Assembly (NCBI RefSeq): GCF_033807715.1
Contig: NC_084592.1
Span: 25,746,001-25,810,000, forward strand
Source of the DNA: Cololabis saira
Lineage: Eukaryota > Chordata > Actinopteri > Beloniformes > Belonidae
DNA length: 64,000 nt
Direction of reading: 5' to 3'
Made by a program: the position numbers and the translations under genes. The notes beneath the pieces were generated by a model. It was not told where the DNA came from. It searched no databases and saw nothing but the letters and a program-made list of their open reading frames with translations. This document shows, piece after piece, positions 1 to 18,000 of this stretch; the stretch's first letter is position 1; every line of letters starts with the position of its first letter.

Positions 1-319
1 TTGAATGGTCATGTAGACTTTCTGTATGCACTGTACAGTTTATTTCAGTATCACCCCTAAGAGCATTATCAAATGTGTTATTTGGGGTGCAGTGAATGCA
101 GAGCTATAACAGGACAACTCTCGTGAATCCAGGCAAAGATAAAATTACATATTTGAGGCCCATGCATGCTTTTCACTCCTATGCCAGCAACTATCCTCAC
201 ATATGCATCCGGTGAACTTTGGGCCTTTTTGGTTACATTTCCAGCTCTAAGATGCTTCATAAAGACAGCCAGAATCTGATATTAAAGGATTTTATCTTCT
301 TAAACTTTCCTTAAACCAG

Positions 320-2469
320 CCTACCAGAATCTCCGGGGGAGGAGATAGACTACCCAATGTTCATCTCTGTCGGTGAATGGCTGGACTCCATCAACATGAG
401 TCAGTACAAAAGCAATTTCATGGCAGCAGGTTTCAACACGTTGGATTCCGTGGCGAGGATGAATATTGAGTGAGTAAAGAAACTTGATATAACCATTCCT
501 ATGTACAGGGCTGCACATAAGTGGGCCGCCAGAGCGCATGCGCCGTCAAAATCCACAGTGCGCTGTCAATCTTGTGCTGCGAAGCGCTTTTGCGTACCAA
601 CAGCTGGGGCTCATATTATTGGTTGTGGCCAGACCAGAATATTAATATTAAAAAATCTATTGCGAGACCTTTTCCCCAGAACTGCCACTCAAAGTTGGTA
701 CTGGCCAATCACAGCGCGTCCTTACTCCCCCTCCATGCTCGTTGGGCAGGAAGAGAGGTAAGGATCAGCTTTACTGAACAAACCCCGACACGTCTTATCA
801 AAATGTCCAAGAAGCAAGCGCCATTAAGTAATTATTTTGGCGTTCCACCACCACCAACTACAAATAGACGCCAAACTGAACCACTACCCGAATCGAACAG
901 AAAACGTGTGTTCGCCGAGAAGTGGCTGCAAGATGTTACGCGGCGACGTTCCCGTGCATCCTACCCCGTAAGCTCTGCGTTGGTGCAACGCGGAACCATA
1001 AATCAGCCAGTGTCCGTCACTGCTTGCAGCAGTTTCCTGCACCAGCAAGACACTGCTCTCTGATTATGGCTCAAAGTTTATGAAAACCCCAAATAAAAAA
1101 TAAATTATAGAATATTTTATGAAATCAATAAACAATTCCATCATCAAAATTATAACAAATAAAGGTTCAACATATCTTGCTTTGCATGTAATAAGACTAG
1201 GTAATATATTAGTTTCACCTTTTAAGTTGAATTATTGAGATAGATTAACTTTTACACCATATTCTAGTTGAATTATTGAAATAAATTAACTTTTACACCA
1301 AATTCTAGTTGAATTATTGAAATAAATTAACTTTTACACCATATTCTAGTTGAATTATTGAAATAAATTAACTTTTACACCATATTCTAGTTGAATTATT
1401 GAAATAAATTAACTTTTACACCATATTCTAGTTGAATTATTGAAATAAGTTAACTTTTACACCAAATTCTAGTTGAATTATTGAAATAAGTTAACTTTTA
1501 CACCATATTCTAGTTGAATTATTGAAATAAGTTAACTTTTACACCATATTCTTCACCTGAAGCAATATTCTACACCTTGGCTGATGTGGACATACAGAGC
1601 ATAGGAGGCTATTTCAATGTTATTAAAGTATAAAGTTCAATGCTATTAAAGAACACGTTTTTTCATATAAAATAAACACATTTTTATGCAGTTAATAAGT
1701 TTTGGGGCTTTTTTTTGGCTCCTGCGCTGCTGAAATCGGGGCGTCCTTTATTTCTATTTCTGAAAGTTGGCAACCCTAGGTGCAAAATATGCCGTGAGCC
1801 TCTCAATCTGGCCGATAAAAACTGTAACTTTTATACTGACTCTACAGACTAACACGCACCATAATTTGTTAATTCATCTTTATAAGTGAATAAATATCGT
1901 TTTGCCTATAACTTATTCCTGCATCCCTCTTTTATCGATCCGGCGAGACGGGTCACCACGTTTTTGGAGCTCCAAGTCACATATCCAGGGGCTCCTCTGA
2001 GCACCAGACCAAAATAATTATGTGCAGCCCTGCCTATATAATCCCAATTCTGTAAAGGTTGAGATACTCTGTAAAATGTAAATAAAGACAGAATGCATTG
2101 ATTTGCAAATCTCAAAACCCATATTTGATTCACAGCAGAATAGAGAACATATCAAAACATCTTGCATTTACTGTTGTGTAGCAACCAGTCTTCCTTTCAA
2201 TTCAATTCAATTCAATTTTATTTATATAGCGTCTAATACAACAGAGTTGTCTCTAGACGCTTTCCAGAGATCCATACCCAGAACATGGAACATTCATTTC
2301 CATCCCAAAGCCACTATTACACCTCCATACCATCAGAGATGCAGACTCTTGAACTAAGGGCTGACAACAAATTAGAAGATCCCTGTCCTCTATAGTCTAG
2401 AACAGTGATTCTCAACCAGCGGACCCCTAGTGGTCCGTGGTGTGATTGCAAGGGATCCGTGGGTCTGTG

Positions 2470-2565
<96 letters not shown>

Positions 2566-3617
2566 TTTTAAAGATCCTCTGACATTTATAAAAATAATTA
2601 TTTTACTCAATTGTGACCGAGACCTGTATCTACCTAAACTACAGAGGGAAACATGACCTTCTTTTATTCTTTACAAGTGTAATTCGTTTTATTTTAATAA
2701 GAAATCTTGCACCCGTTTGCATAGTTGAAGTTACTGCATGACACTGTTAATTCAAACGTAACACGATCTGCTTCCTTTTCAAATTATGAGCCTCCTAGCG
2801 TGTCAGTGGGCATATACCATTCATTTCTTTGCAAGTTATTTCACAAGAAAAGCATTTTAAAGTTCAAGCTAGCACTCGAAATTGCAATAATATTAAAAAA
2901 AAACAGAGAAGAACACAATAGCACAGTAACACAAAGAAGAAGAAGATGAAAAGAAGAAGTAAATGATGATGGCTCGTATTAAAAAAAAGACTGCTTGTAC
3001 CGAACGTAGCAGACTCTGAGCCACCGGAAAAGAAAAAGAAAACAGACTGCAAAAAGACACTTTACTAAGAATAATATATCGTGTTGGGATTTACAGCAAA
3101 TTATTGGGACCTCAGCAACTTGAACTTTCCGGGGGGGAGTTGGGGGGGTCCTAAGAGTAGATCACACATTTTCAGGGGGTCCAGGAACCCAAAAAGGTTG
3201 AGAACCACTGGTCTAGAAGACTGTACAGCCATGATTTTAAAAAATAACTTAATTTTGACTCCACTTTACATGAGCTCTGACACAGAGAAGATGGCAGTGT
3301 CTCTGGATCATGTTCATATTTTGCTACTTCTTTACACGACAGAGCTTTAACCTGCGTTAACCTGTGTTCTTAGCGTCCACTTTCCCGAGGTTTCCTCAAA
3401 CCCCTGCACTGATTTCTATAAAACAAAGCCATGTCGTGCCGCTCGGTGGTGCAGTGGGTTAAGCAGCGGCACATATACTGAGGCTACAGTCCTCCTCCTG
3501 CAGCGGTCGCGGGTTCGAATCCAGCCTGCGCACCTTTGCTGCATGTCTTCCCCGTTCTCTCTCTCTACCCCTTTCCAGTCTGCATCTCCAATAAAGGGCC
3601 ACTAGAGCCCAAAAAAA

Positions 3618-3661
<44 letters not shown>

Positions 3662-4473
3662 AAAGCCATGTCTGTTTTTAAAGCAGGGCCGCCTCAGAGC
3701 CCAAAGAGCATCAGCATCCTTCCATTTTTGATGTTCAGGCTTGTCTCGTGCACACAAAGATTTCTTTAAATTCTCACTACTTTTTGATGATGTCATATTG
3801 CAGATGATAAGATATTGAAAGTCTTTACAAGTTGTAGATGCAGTTTATCAAAAATGAGTGTGACACTGGATGTGTTAAGTCTAAGTCAGTGTTAAGTCTA
3901 ACAAAATAGTTCCACCAACAAGGAAACTTGGGCCAATTATGAGAATATATTCCTGCAAGTACAAACCAAAATTTACACCCGGTCATGTCACTGTCCTCCC
4001 CCAGAAATCCTAATTAGTTCCAAGATGTTCCTCCTCCTCTAAGTGTTTTTAGCATCACTTACTTTTCCAGCCTTTTGTTGCCATGGTCCCAACTTTGAGA
4101 TGTGTTGCTGCCATCAAAATAACTTTAAACAATTATAATGTTTGACAGCAGGTTTCAACCTGATGTTTCCCACACTGGCGCGAGGGACAACCTGTTGTAG
4201 CACTTTTGATGTGGCACATAATCATTGTTTCTTATAATATAAACACTGCATGCACTAATGAGAGGCCCTCCAAAGCCAAGGTCAGAGATAAACCTTCACG
4301 TTTCTGGTTTAAGTGTTTCTCGTATGTTTGCATGTTTGTGTGTCCCCTCTCGGCCTAGAGATGTGAGGCGTACCGGTGTAGAGCTGATTGGCCACCAGAG
4401 GCGAATCGTCAGCAGCGCACAGACCCTTCACCTTCAGCTACTGCACGAACAAGAGAAGGGTTTCCATGTATGA
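320..4473 (+). CDS. epha6: Eph receptor A6, last two coding exons (SAM domain and C-terminus), 5'-partial
   Basis: Two coding exons join at 320-469 and 4359-4473. The first follows an AG at 318-319 and ends before GTGAGT at 470; the second follows CCTAG at 4354-4358. The codon split across the junction is GA+A, and the frame stays open to TGA 4471-4473. Together they encode a sterile alpha motif domain starting FISVGEWLDSINM and ending in GHQRRIVSSAQTL and QEKGFHV. That C-terminal combination is typical of EPHA6 rather than EPHA3, A5 or A7, as I recall them. Eph receptors are ephrin-binding transmembrane tyrosine kinases used in axon guidance; the SAM domain and the C-terminal valine motif are protein-interaction sites. 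The kinase and ectodomain exons lie before the window. The intron between the exons carries two hAT elements and a SINE. ARL6 follows directly, as in human, which supports the assignment. Confidence 0.92.
1056..1781. repeat. Nested fragment of the composite element seen intact at 29373-30869
   Basis: From about GATTATGGCT (1059) to the terminus GTTGGCAACCCTA (about 1768-1780) this segment is colinear with 29750-30869. It contains the right part of a Tc1-like MITE, then a segment with 'CATAGGAGG.TATTTCAAT', then the 3' terminus of the GGTTGCCA-type hAT element. The 5' third is missing, so it was truncated before or during capture inside the surrounding hAT. Confidence 0.7.
1223..1551. repeat. 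Tandem array, 41-bp unit, about 8 copies
   Basis: The unit contains TTCTAGTTGAATTATTGAAA and TTAACTTTTACACCATA, repeated at a 41-bp spacing (for example ATTCTAG at 1261 and 1302) with few differences between copies. It is an expansion of the subterminal part of the Tc1-like MITE, which is present as a single copy at 29910-29945. Confidence 0.9.
2195..2300. repeat. Dispersed teleost repeat (TTTATTTATATAGCG type)
   Basis: A run of TTCAA repeats leads into TTTTATTTATATAGCGTC and ACGCTTTCCAGAGATCC, a high-copy motif in fish genomes usually found at the ends of retroelement-derived repeats. Boundaries are unclear. Confidence 0.55.
2403..3210. mobile_element. hAT (Charlie-like) non-autonomous transposon
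   Basis: It begins CAGTGATTCTCAACC and ends GGTTGAGAACCACTG. The 8-bp target duplication GTCTAGAA is perfect (2395-2402 and 3211-3218). The interior has an (AT)n run, a T tract and an A-rich coding-like remnant at about 2880-3060, with no intact transposase. Confidence 0.93.
2472..2569. repeat. (AT)n microsatellite followed by T tract
   Basis: Nearly uninterrupted AT dinucleotides to about 2547, then about 22 T. It lies inside the hAT element 2403-3210. Confidence 0.97.
3436..3657 (+). mobile_element. tRNA-derived SINE
   Basis: The head resembles a tRNA with pol III control boxes: an A-box-like TGGTGCAGTGGG near 3446-3457 and a B-box GGGTTCGAATCC at 3511-3522. A pyrimidine-rich body with AATAAAGGGCC and a long A tail follow. 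It is bounded by a 15-bp target duplication, AAACAAAGCCATGTC, at 3421-3435 and 3658-3672, which shows L1-style retrotransposition. It is not a functional tRNA gene. Confidence 0.92.
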
Positions 4474-6530
4474 GGACGACCTTTAACACAGCCTGGGATG
4501 GACAGGTAGACGGAGCAGATGGAAGTGAAGTGTAACCCACATGACGACAGCTACAGCTTGTGCCTGAGTCTGACGCCTCATGCTGGAGGTCACGGGACAG
4601 ACTCCTCCGTGGTCTCCACACATCCCAGAAGACTTTTTCTACTCAACACTCCTCACACCGTATGCCTGGTTCTACCAGACTCCTACAGCCTGATAGACTT
4701 TTACAGAGTGGCGCTGGACCTCACTTATAGGGGAATGTAATGCCTTGTTGCAGCTGAACTTTGTGTGTGGAGCAACAATACCTAGAAATGAAGATTTACA
4801 ACTGTAAACTACTGAATCTTTGGACTTTTTTTTCCTTCTTCTTGCTCCAAGTTATGTGCTCATGTAGCTGCTATAGGGTGTGCAATTGATTCGTTTCGTC
4901 CTTTAAAATGAAAAATATTGAAAATATTTTTATTTTCAGAGTTAAAACGTTTATTATGATAGTTTATTTGGATTGCTTCAGTTGCCCGCTCTCCAGAGAA
5001 TATGATACATACGACATACTTGAGGAAGGAAGTGAAGCAAGTTAGGGGATTTTACTGAATGTTTAAGTGTATAGACAATTAATAATTACTGTTATAACCT
5101 AATATCAATATATGTGCAGTCCTGTATGTGAACGCCCTAGTAAATCTGGATCTTATTTAGATATTTTATTAAGGTTTTTATCAAAATTAGCAATACAGTA
5201 TTATGCAGTCACCTCAGTATCTCAGAAACAGACGTAAGGAATTGTGCAAAGAGAGACTTCCGCTGATTCTTTGTGTCGATTCCAGGAGGTTCAGATGAGT
5301 CTCCATCCAAGTCTGAGCGTTCTTGGTTGTGATGTACTCACAGTTGTGGAATAAGCCTTTTTTGTTTGTTTGTTTTATTGGTTTTCTTTTGGTTGATTGT
5401 GAATGTCAAACTTTGCCTGAAAACAGTCCACGATCTCCACTGTCGTAAAATATGAATGTTCACAGACATAGATAGAAGATGTTTTACATTATTTGGAGAT
5501 GTAGGAAAGACTTGTATGGTTATTTGTGTCACATGATTTGTTTTTTGCCTGGACACACACTCTCGCACACGCACACACAAGCACACCGGCTCACAGAATG
5601 CAGGCAGTGGTTTTCATATTTGTTTCGTAATTTTGGAGGAGAATAGTTGGCAGACTCTCAGATAGATTTGACATCATCTTGTGCATACATGGTGTTTGTG
5701 GCGGCATGAGGGACCAGTGTACAAATGTACAGCCTGAAATGAATGCTATTCTGATCTGCAGTTTGTTGCGATGTTCGGTGTTGGCGATTCAGAGCCAGAC
5801 TTTCCTCAGTGGTAAATACGCAGTAGAGCAGAAAATGTGTATTAGTTAGGAGAGTTTTACGCAACAAAAGTAACTTGAGAGCTGGTAAAAGAAGACGGCC
5901 GTAGTTCTGTAGTTTGTGTCGTCAGAAGTGGAAGGTGGGAAACGCTATAAACAGCAGAATCATAACTCATCACCTGTCGTTTTTACCATCAGCAGTAATA
6001 TGAACACATGCACAAGCACACGCAAAATGCCTTACAGACCGATAACCATGCAAGACATAAACACTTTAAAGTTATTTATAAGTTTCAGTGCAGTCACGGG
6101 ACATAGCCATTAGTTTGAACTGTTTGAGAGTAAAAAAAAACCAACAACCTGAAGATACAGCTGTAGTTTTTATCACAAACTGGAGCTCACTGATTAATTT
6201 CAACCAGATCTGGAGATCTGTGCCTTCCAGTCACAGCGTAGTCATGCAGCCAGGCCTTGGAGAGTGGGAGAGGTGCACGCACACACCCCAACGCACACAC
6301 ACCTGCACACACGCTCCCACCACCACCCTCTACAAGATACTGAGATTATCAGATGCTGTTTGTTTAGCATGTTCTACTGCTGAGCAATGTTAGAACATTG
6401 TTTTGTACAAAGTACAAGTATACTTATAATTCTTGTATTTTATTTTTCTATGATTTCCAAAGAGATGTTGTAGATCTTGCACACTGTAAGAGGCAGTTAC
6501 AGCGAATATTTATTTGCAAATAAAGACGAA
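4474..6530 (+). other. epha6: Probable EPHA6 3' UTR with poly(A) signal
   Basis: There is no credible coding frame after the stop codon. An AATAAA lies at 6519-6524, followed by a T/G-rich stretch, which is the first well-placed poly(A) signal seen. The stretch contains CA-rich simple sequence near 5560-5590 and 6280-6320. The UTR extent is inferred; an earlier variant signal could also be used. Confidence 0.45.
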
Positions 6531-7385
6531 AAGTTCTGGTGGTTGACTGCTCATTTAATTTTGTGGTGATTTTTAAGGTCAACGTAATTATGTTCAGCGT
6601 TGAAATGTGGGAGAAAAGCTCAGCCATCGGTGTTCTCCTCATGAAGCCTCAGCGTCAGTAAACGTAAGACTGAACTCCATCTCCTTAAACTGGGTTTAAT
6701 GTGAATTAGTGTCGAGACTTTTATCCTTCTTTCAATTGAGAAATGTACATAAAGACTTGGGAGCTACTGATAACCAAAAGAGGGAGCTGTTGTAGAATGA
6801 GCAGCCATGTGAGATATTCTCCAAATATTATGAGAACTAAATATCAGAATTATATTGTCAAATTAGGAAGATCAAAGGGAGTTCTCACCACAATCAAACA
6901 TGTGTACCTGTTATTTCTAATGGTTGTAGATTTGTTGCAGCTATTGCTACTGATTTGACTCATAGTAGAGACTGAGAGCAGCAGCAGAGAGAGCAGAAGG
7001 ATAAGCTGCAGTTGTCTCGTTCCCTCCCTTCAAGGGGCCCAAAGCAAGAGGTGGCCCTACGGAGAGGTAAAGTGTTAGAGTGTAATAAATCAAATGCATC
7101 AGGATGGGGGGCCTGCAAAGCTCCACACTCCACGAGCAGGTCACCGAGTGGTTCACTGGGCTTAATTCGCCCTAATAGGATTACGTGTCACAAGCTGGGA
7201 TGGCCAGGCAGCATCTCATCTGTTCACAGACAAATACGGCAAAGCGCCATTCACGGCTGCAATTTATCCTTAATGTTTGCTTTCAGGGGAATTTGCAAAT
7301 CTACCACAGTTGATTAACGGTAACCCGGACCATCTATGGGGTAATGTGTTGAAAATTTAAATGATATAGCGTCAGCTGAGCGTAA
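6531..7385. other. EPHA6-ARL6 intergenic region, including ARL6 promoter/5' UTR and a possible conserved noncoding block
   Basis: No gene is visible. At about 7080-7320 the sequence is unusually non-repetitive and contains clustered homeodomain/POU-like words (TTAATTCGCCCTAATAG, GAATTTGCAAATC), resembling a vertebrate conserved noncoding element. The segment next to the ATG at 7386 must hold the ARL6 5' UTR. No TATA box was identified. Confidence 0.35.
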
Positions 7386-14170
<6,785 letters not shown>

Positions 14171-14622
14171 ACAATCATTCCTGATCATGGAGAGATGGAT
14201 CAAAGAACTGGAACTTTCACTGCTCAAAGTTTTCATCAAACTGGATGTTGTAGGCCTTAAACTTCACTGTAAAACAGCTAAGTAGTTCCTTCCTGTTCTA
14301 CACCTTCAAACCCCTATTTAGCTTTTCTTTTTTTTTTTTTTAAAAGGAGTAGCGCAATTTAAATATGACAAATGGGTAAATTGTTTAACACGCCTCCCGA
14401 TAGATCCCTGTCTTAGATTAATATAAACATATAATGTGAAAGCCATCTGAACTGAATGCAGACACAAAATGTATTTACTTTTTTCTGTATACACTAATAT
14501 TGATTTTTTTTTAATCTGTTGCTTTTTTCTTTTTTAATTCAACGACACACGTTTTAATAATTTCATCCACTGCACAATTTTGAAAATGCTGTTAATGTCA
14601 AATGTTGCACTAAGTGGAGATA

Positions 14623-14730
14623 AATAAAAGCTTGGTATTTGCTCAGCGTGTTCATTTTTTTTTGAGTTATCAAAGTTATCACACCGCATAAAAAACAGCA
14701 AAATGACCAAGTAAATATAATAAGTTTAAT
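14623..14730. terminator. Facing poly(A) signals of ARL6 (+) and FBXO47 (-)
   Basis: AATAAA at 14623-14628 on plus suits ARL6, about 450 bp after its stop. ATTAAA on minus (TTTAAT at 14725-14730) is the best candidate for FBXO47, about 340 bp after its stop. The two transcripts therefore end about 100 bp apart and may overlap slightly. Confidence 0.5.
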
Positions 14731-15066
14731 AACTTACACAGAGAAACATGTCAATTCTATCACAACTATATTTACATGGAGAAAACCAAGTACCAAATAA
14801 ATAGTTTTACTGCGAATAAATAATGATGCATATTAAATAGTTTATAAAAGTCAACATCCACTAGAACTGGATCGTAGATCAGTCTGCTGCTGTTTGAAAA
14901 CTAACCATTTTATAACTTGTCCTCAACTCCTTTTTCTCATCTTACTATCAGTTTGAAGGTTCATCCCACTTTTTTCCACTTCTTTGGTAAACCCCTTCAC
15001 TAACTGGAGTTTGTCTCCTCGCGTCCCAACTGTTGCAAATCTTGTCACTCGTAATCTGCGTAATTC

Positions 15067-18000
15067 CTATTTGAGCAGCATGTGGAGTAATTTGGTGTGG
15101 AAATGAGCGCTGGAGTCCAGAAGGATGCTCAGGGTGTGGAACGTCTCTGCATCTTCAAAGTGGTTCCCTGGAAACACACAATAGCATTTTTGACTTTTTT
15201 TCCTTCATTATGCTTCAGTATGTAACAGGTTTGTCTCCACGCTTGCCTTTTTTTTTTCACAGCGACAAAACACATTGTGAGAAGGAATTACCAAACCCTA
15301 AGAACTCTTTCAATAACTATGTTGAGGATCAAAAGGAGGCATTGTGGGGTTTTTAATGGTAAAGCAGGAAGGCGGGACATAGCCAAGATCTAGTAGCTCA
15401 TTGACAACTGAAAGACTTGGCGCCTTGCGTTGACGGAGGTAAATTCTTAATGTCATTAACAATTTTATCATACATAACTTCTTTCCGCTTGCTGGTTGTC
15501 CATGACTGCGAGAAGCAGGTTTTTTGTGCTCTGATGTGATGCAGGTGCCACTAGATCTTGGCTGTGTCCCTCCTCCCCTCTGCAGAATGATATAGTGCTG
15601 ATTTGACACTCGCTTCAGAATTGCAACGGCGAAAAACGTAACTAAAAAAGACCGTTCAAAGATGGATATGGTTTTAGAAAAGATGGACAGAAAAGAAAAG
15701 TATAACCCAATAAGGTGACTGCACTTTTGGTCAGAGTTTTGATTTCTTGGGTACAGCTTCTGGGTTTTGGACGCCATAGTCACAACCCAAAATGTATAGA
15801 GCAAACGTTAAGGGAATACACACTTAATACACACTGTGCTTCTTTAAAATAAGGGTTGAACCATGGCAGTTACTGTAGGTAATAAATCAGCCTTGATTTA
15901 ATATGATGTGTTCTCCATCCATCTTCTATGCTCATTTCATCTTTGCCATAAGGGGCTCTTCTTGGATCCCATCGCTGCAGTCGCTGGATGAGAGGCAGGT
16001 ACACCCTGGACAAATCACCAATCCATCACCGACCACCCACAACACAAAATCTATATATCTATCTATATTTCTGCAAAGAAACGCTGTGTGTTTGTGTGTA
16101 TGGAAGTGTGCGTTTCTATGAAAATCCACTTAAATATCCATTTATTCCTGGAAGATCACAGGAATTGTTGCAATCTCTCTGTTGTGCGTGTGAAAAAACA
16201 TCCACTTTTCTTCCTTATCATTCACACACCTGCATCTCGCTGTGAGATTGGAGATACAGCTCCACAATCGAGCTTTGCAATTCTTTTTGTGGATTCACAC
16301 AATGGGATTTGCACAAAGAGATAGTGTACAGACAGGAACGCTATGGACGCCTCCAGAGCGGAGCATCACTGGGAGCATGGAAGTGGTAATGACTTTTTTT
16401 ATTCTGGCATGAACATTATAATGACAAACGTACCAGAACTGCCTCTATTTGTTGACCATGATCCCGGCCATTATAAGAGGCCTGGCCTTGAATTGAATCC
16501 AGTTTTTGAATTTAAGATAATACAGTGAAAAAAATGTTACGTTTGTGGTTGTGTGCGAGCATATTTGCAGACTCAAGAGTCATTTCTTTTTTCTTTATTC
16601 TGTTTTCCCTTGTAAATGTTATCCGCTGATCTTTTGTCACTTTTCAATAATTCATGTCCCCACTTCAACAAAAATGAACGACTCCCTCCAGTTGTTGGAA
16701 ATTAGAATGTCTGCAGCAACAATAAAAGACTAGTTCAACTCAAGAGACAAATTAATGTCTGCTGTATGTGGAAAAACTGATGCAAACCCATCACCTGAGG
16801 AAAAGTGCTTCCACTAAAATAGTATAAGAAAACAGGACTTTGAAGTAAATGTCATATTTCTGAGCTGTCACACACTGCAACACACTTTCATAATAAACTG
16901 CTCCACACCAAAGGTACAACTATTTTCTCAACTACGCTTCAGCTGGGATTGAAGGCCAAAGACGGTCAAAACCTTTACACAGAATAAACTAGTTCAAGAG
17001 TACTAACCTACTATATGCTCCTACAGTATCAAAATCTCGGAAATGAGCCAAAGGAACAACATGTCCATTTATGACTGAGCCTACGACGACGCAGAAGTCC
17101 CAAGAAGAACGGAAGAACCCTGACCAGACTAATGCAAACTTCATAACTGCCATTCAATTCCTCACTGAACATTTGAACAGACAAAACAAAAGCTTGACAG
17201 AAATAGAAGTTAGACGAGAACTTAAATCACATTGCATTCAGCATGCAAGCGATTGGTGACTATAAAAAGTCAGTTAAGGAGATAACAAAAACCGTCAATG
17301 CTATCAAAAGAAAAAAAGATAAAAGGAGACTGACACAACGGAGGAACCAAGGGAAATAACTTGGGAACTCAAAAGACCTGGAAAGATATTTATGTGTCAA
17401 AGTCTTTAGGGAGACAAAAGTAAAGGATCTAAGAAAAGTTCACCATATTAAAACACAACATACTGTATAAGGTAATAATGTAAATGAGCTTTACAAAAGA
17501 TTTATCAAAAGTGGAACAACAAAGAAAGAAAGCTTGGGAAACATGAAAAAAGGCCCATCCTGTGAGATCCAGTTTAATTCGTAAATGAGAAAGAGTCACT
17601 GATATGACATGAAAAAACCTACTGGATCAAACAAACTGTTACAATATTATATTATTATTATAAGCTAACTGAATATTAATGACTATTAAAATCTGTGTGT
17701 TGCAATTCTAAGTGATAAAAGTCCAGTCCATAGTCATCTAATTATTTATCCAGAGAAATTCTGAGTAAGTAAAAAATTATATGTATTCATTCACAATAAT
17801 TCCTACTTAAAAAGTAATATTTTGTTTTTTCTTCAAGTTCCCATGATCACCATTATAATGTAAAGAGAAACAAAGACTTTCTGCATTGTACTCTAACGGT
17901 CAAAAATTGTTGAAATACTTTTCTCTATTGCAGATAAAATATTATTTTTAAGTACATAAGATGTATATATCTATTTTACATACAATTTGAAGTAATAGAT

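Larger units (their letters stand above)
506..2032. mobile_element. hAT-type DNA transposon, non-autonomous, in EPHA6 intron
   Basis: The element starts CAGGGCTGCACATAA (506-520) and ends with the exact reverse complement (2018-2032). It is flanked by near-identical 8-bp duplications, CCTATGTA at 498-505 and CCTATATA at 2033-2040, the hallmark of hAT insertion. A plus-strand frame at about 803-1063 (starting MSKKQAPLSNYFG, with RVFAEKWLQDV further on) may be a leftover of the transposase N-terminus; no DDE or dimerisation region remains. The right half carries part of another element (see 1056-1781). Confidence 0.85.

Noticed and set aside
2317..2610. 97-codon frame rich in I-Y repeats
   Set aside because: It is the translation of the (AT)n microsatellite and adjacent transposon end.
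3436..3530. Possible tRNA gene (A and B boxes)
   Set aside because: The sequence has a SINE body, an A tail and a 15-bp target duplication, and cannot fold into a normal cloverleaf with an acceptor stem. It is a tRNA-derived SINE.
320..4473. Assignment of the Eph exons to EPHA7, EPHA5 or EPHA3
   Set aside because: The tail GHQRRIVSS..TL...QEKGFHV fits EPHA6; EPHA7 ends differently (..GIQV), and the neighbouring ARL6 supports EPHA6.
15310..15804. 164-codon minus-strand open frame in FBXO47 intron 9
   Set aside because: Low-complexity start, no recognisable domain, lies in an intron between two well-supported exons, and no promoter or poly(A) context. Treated as chance.
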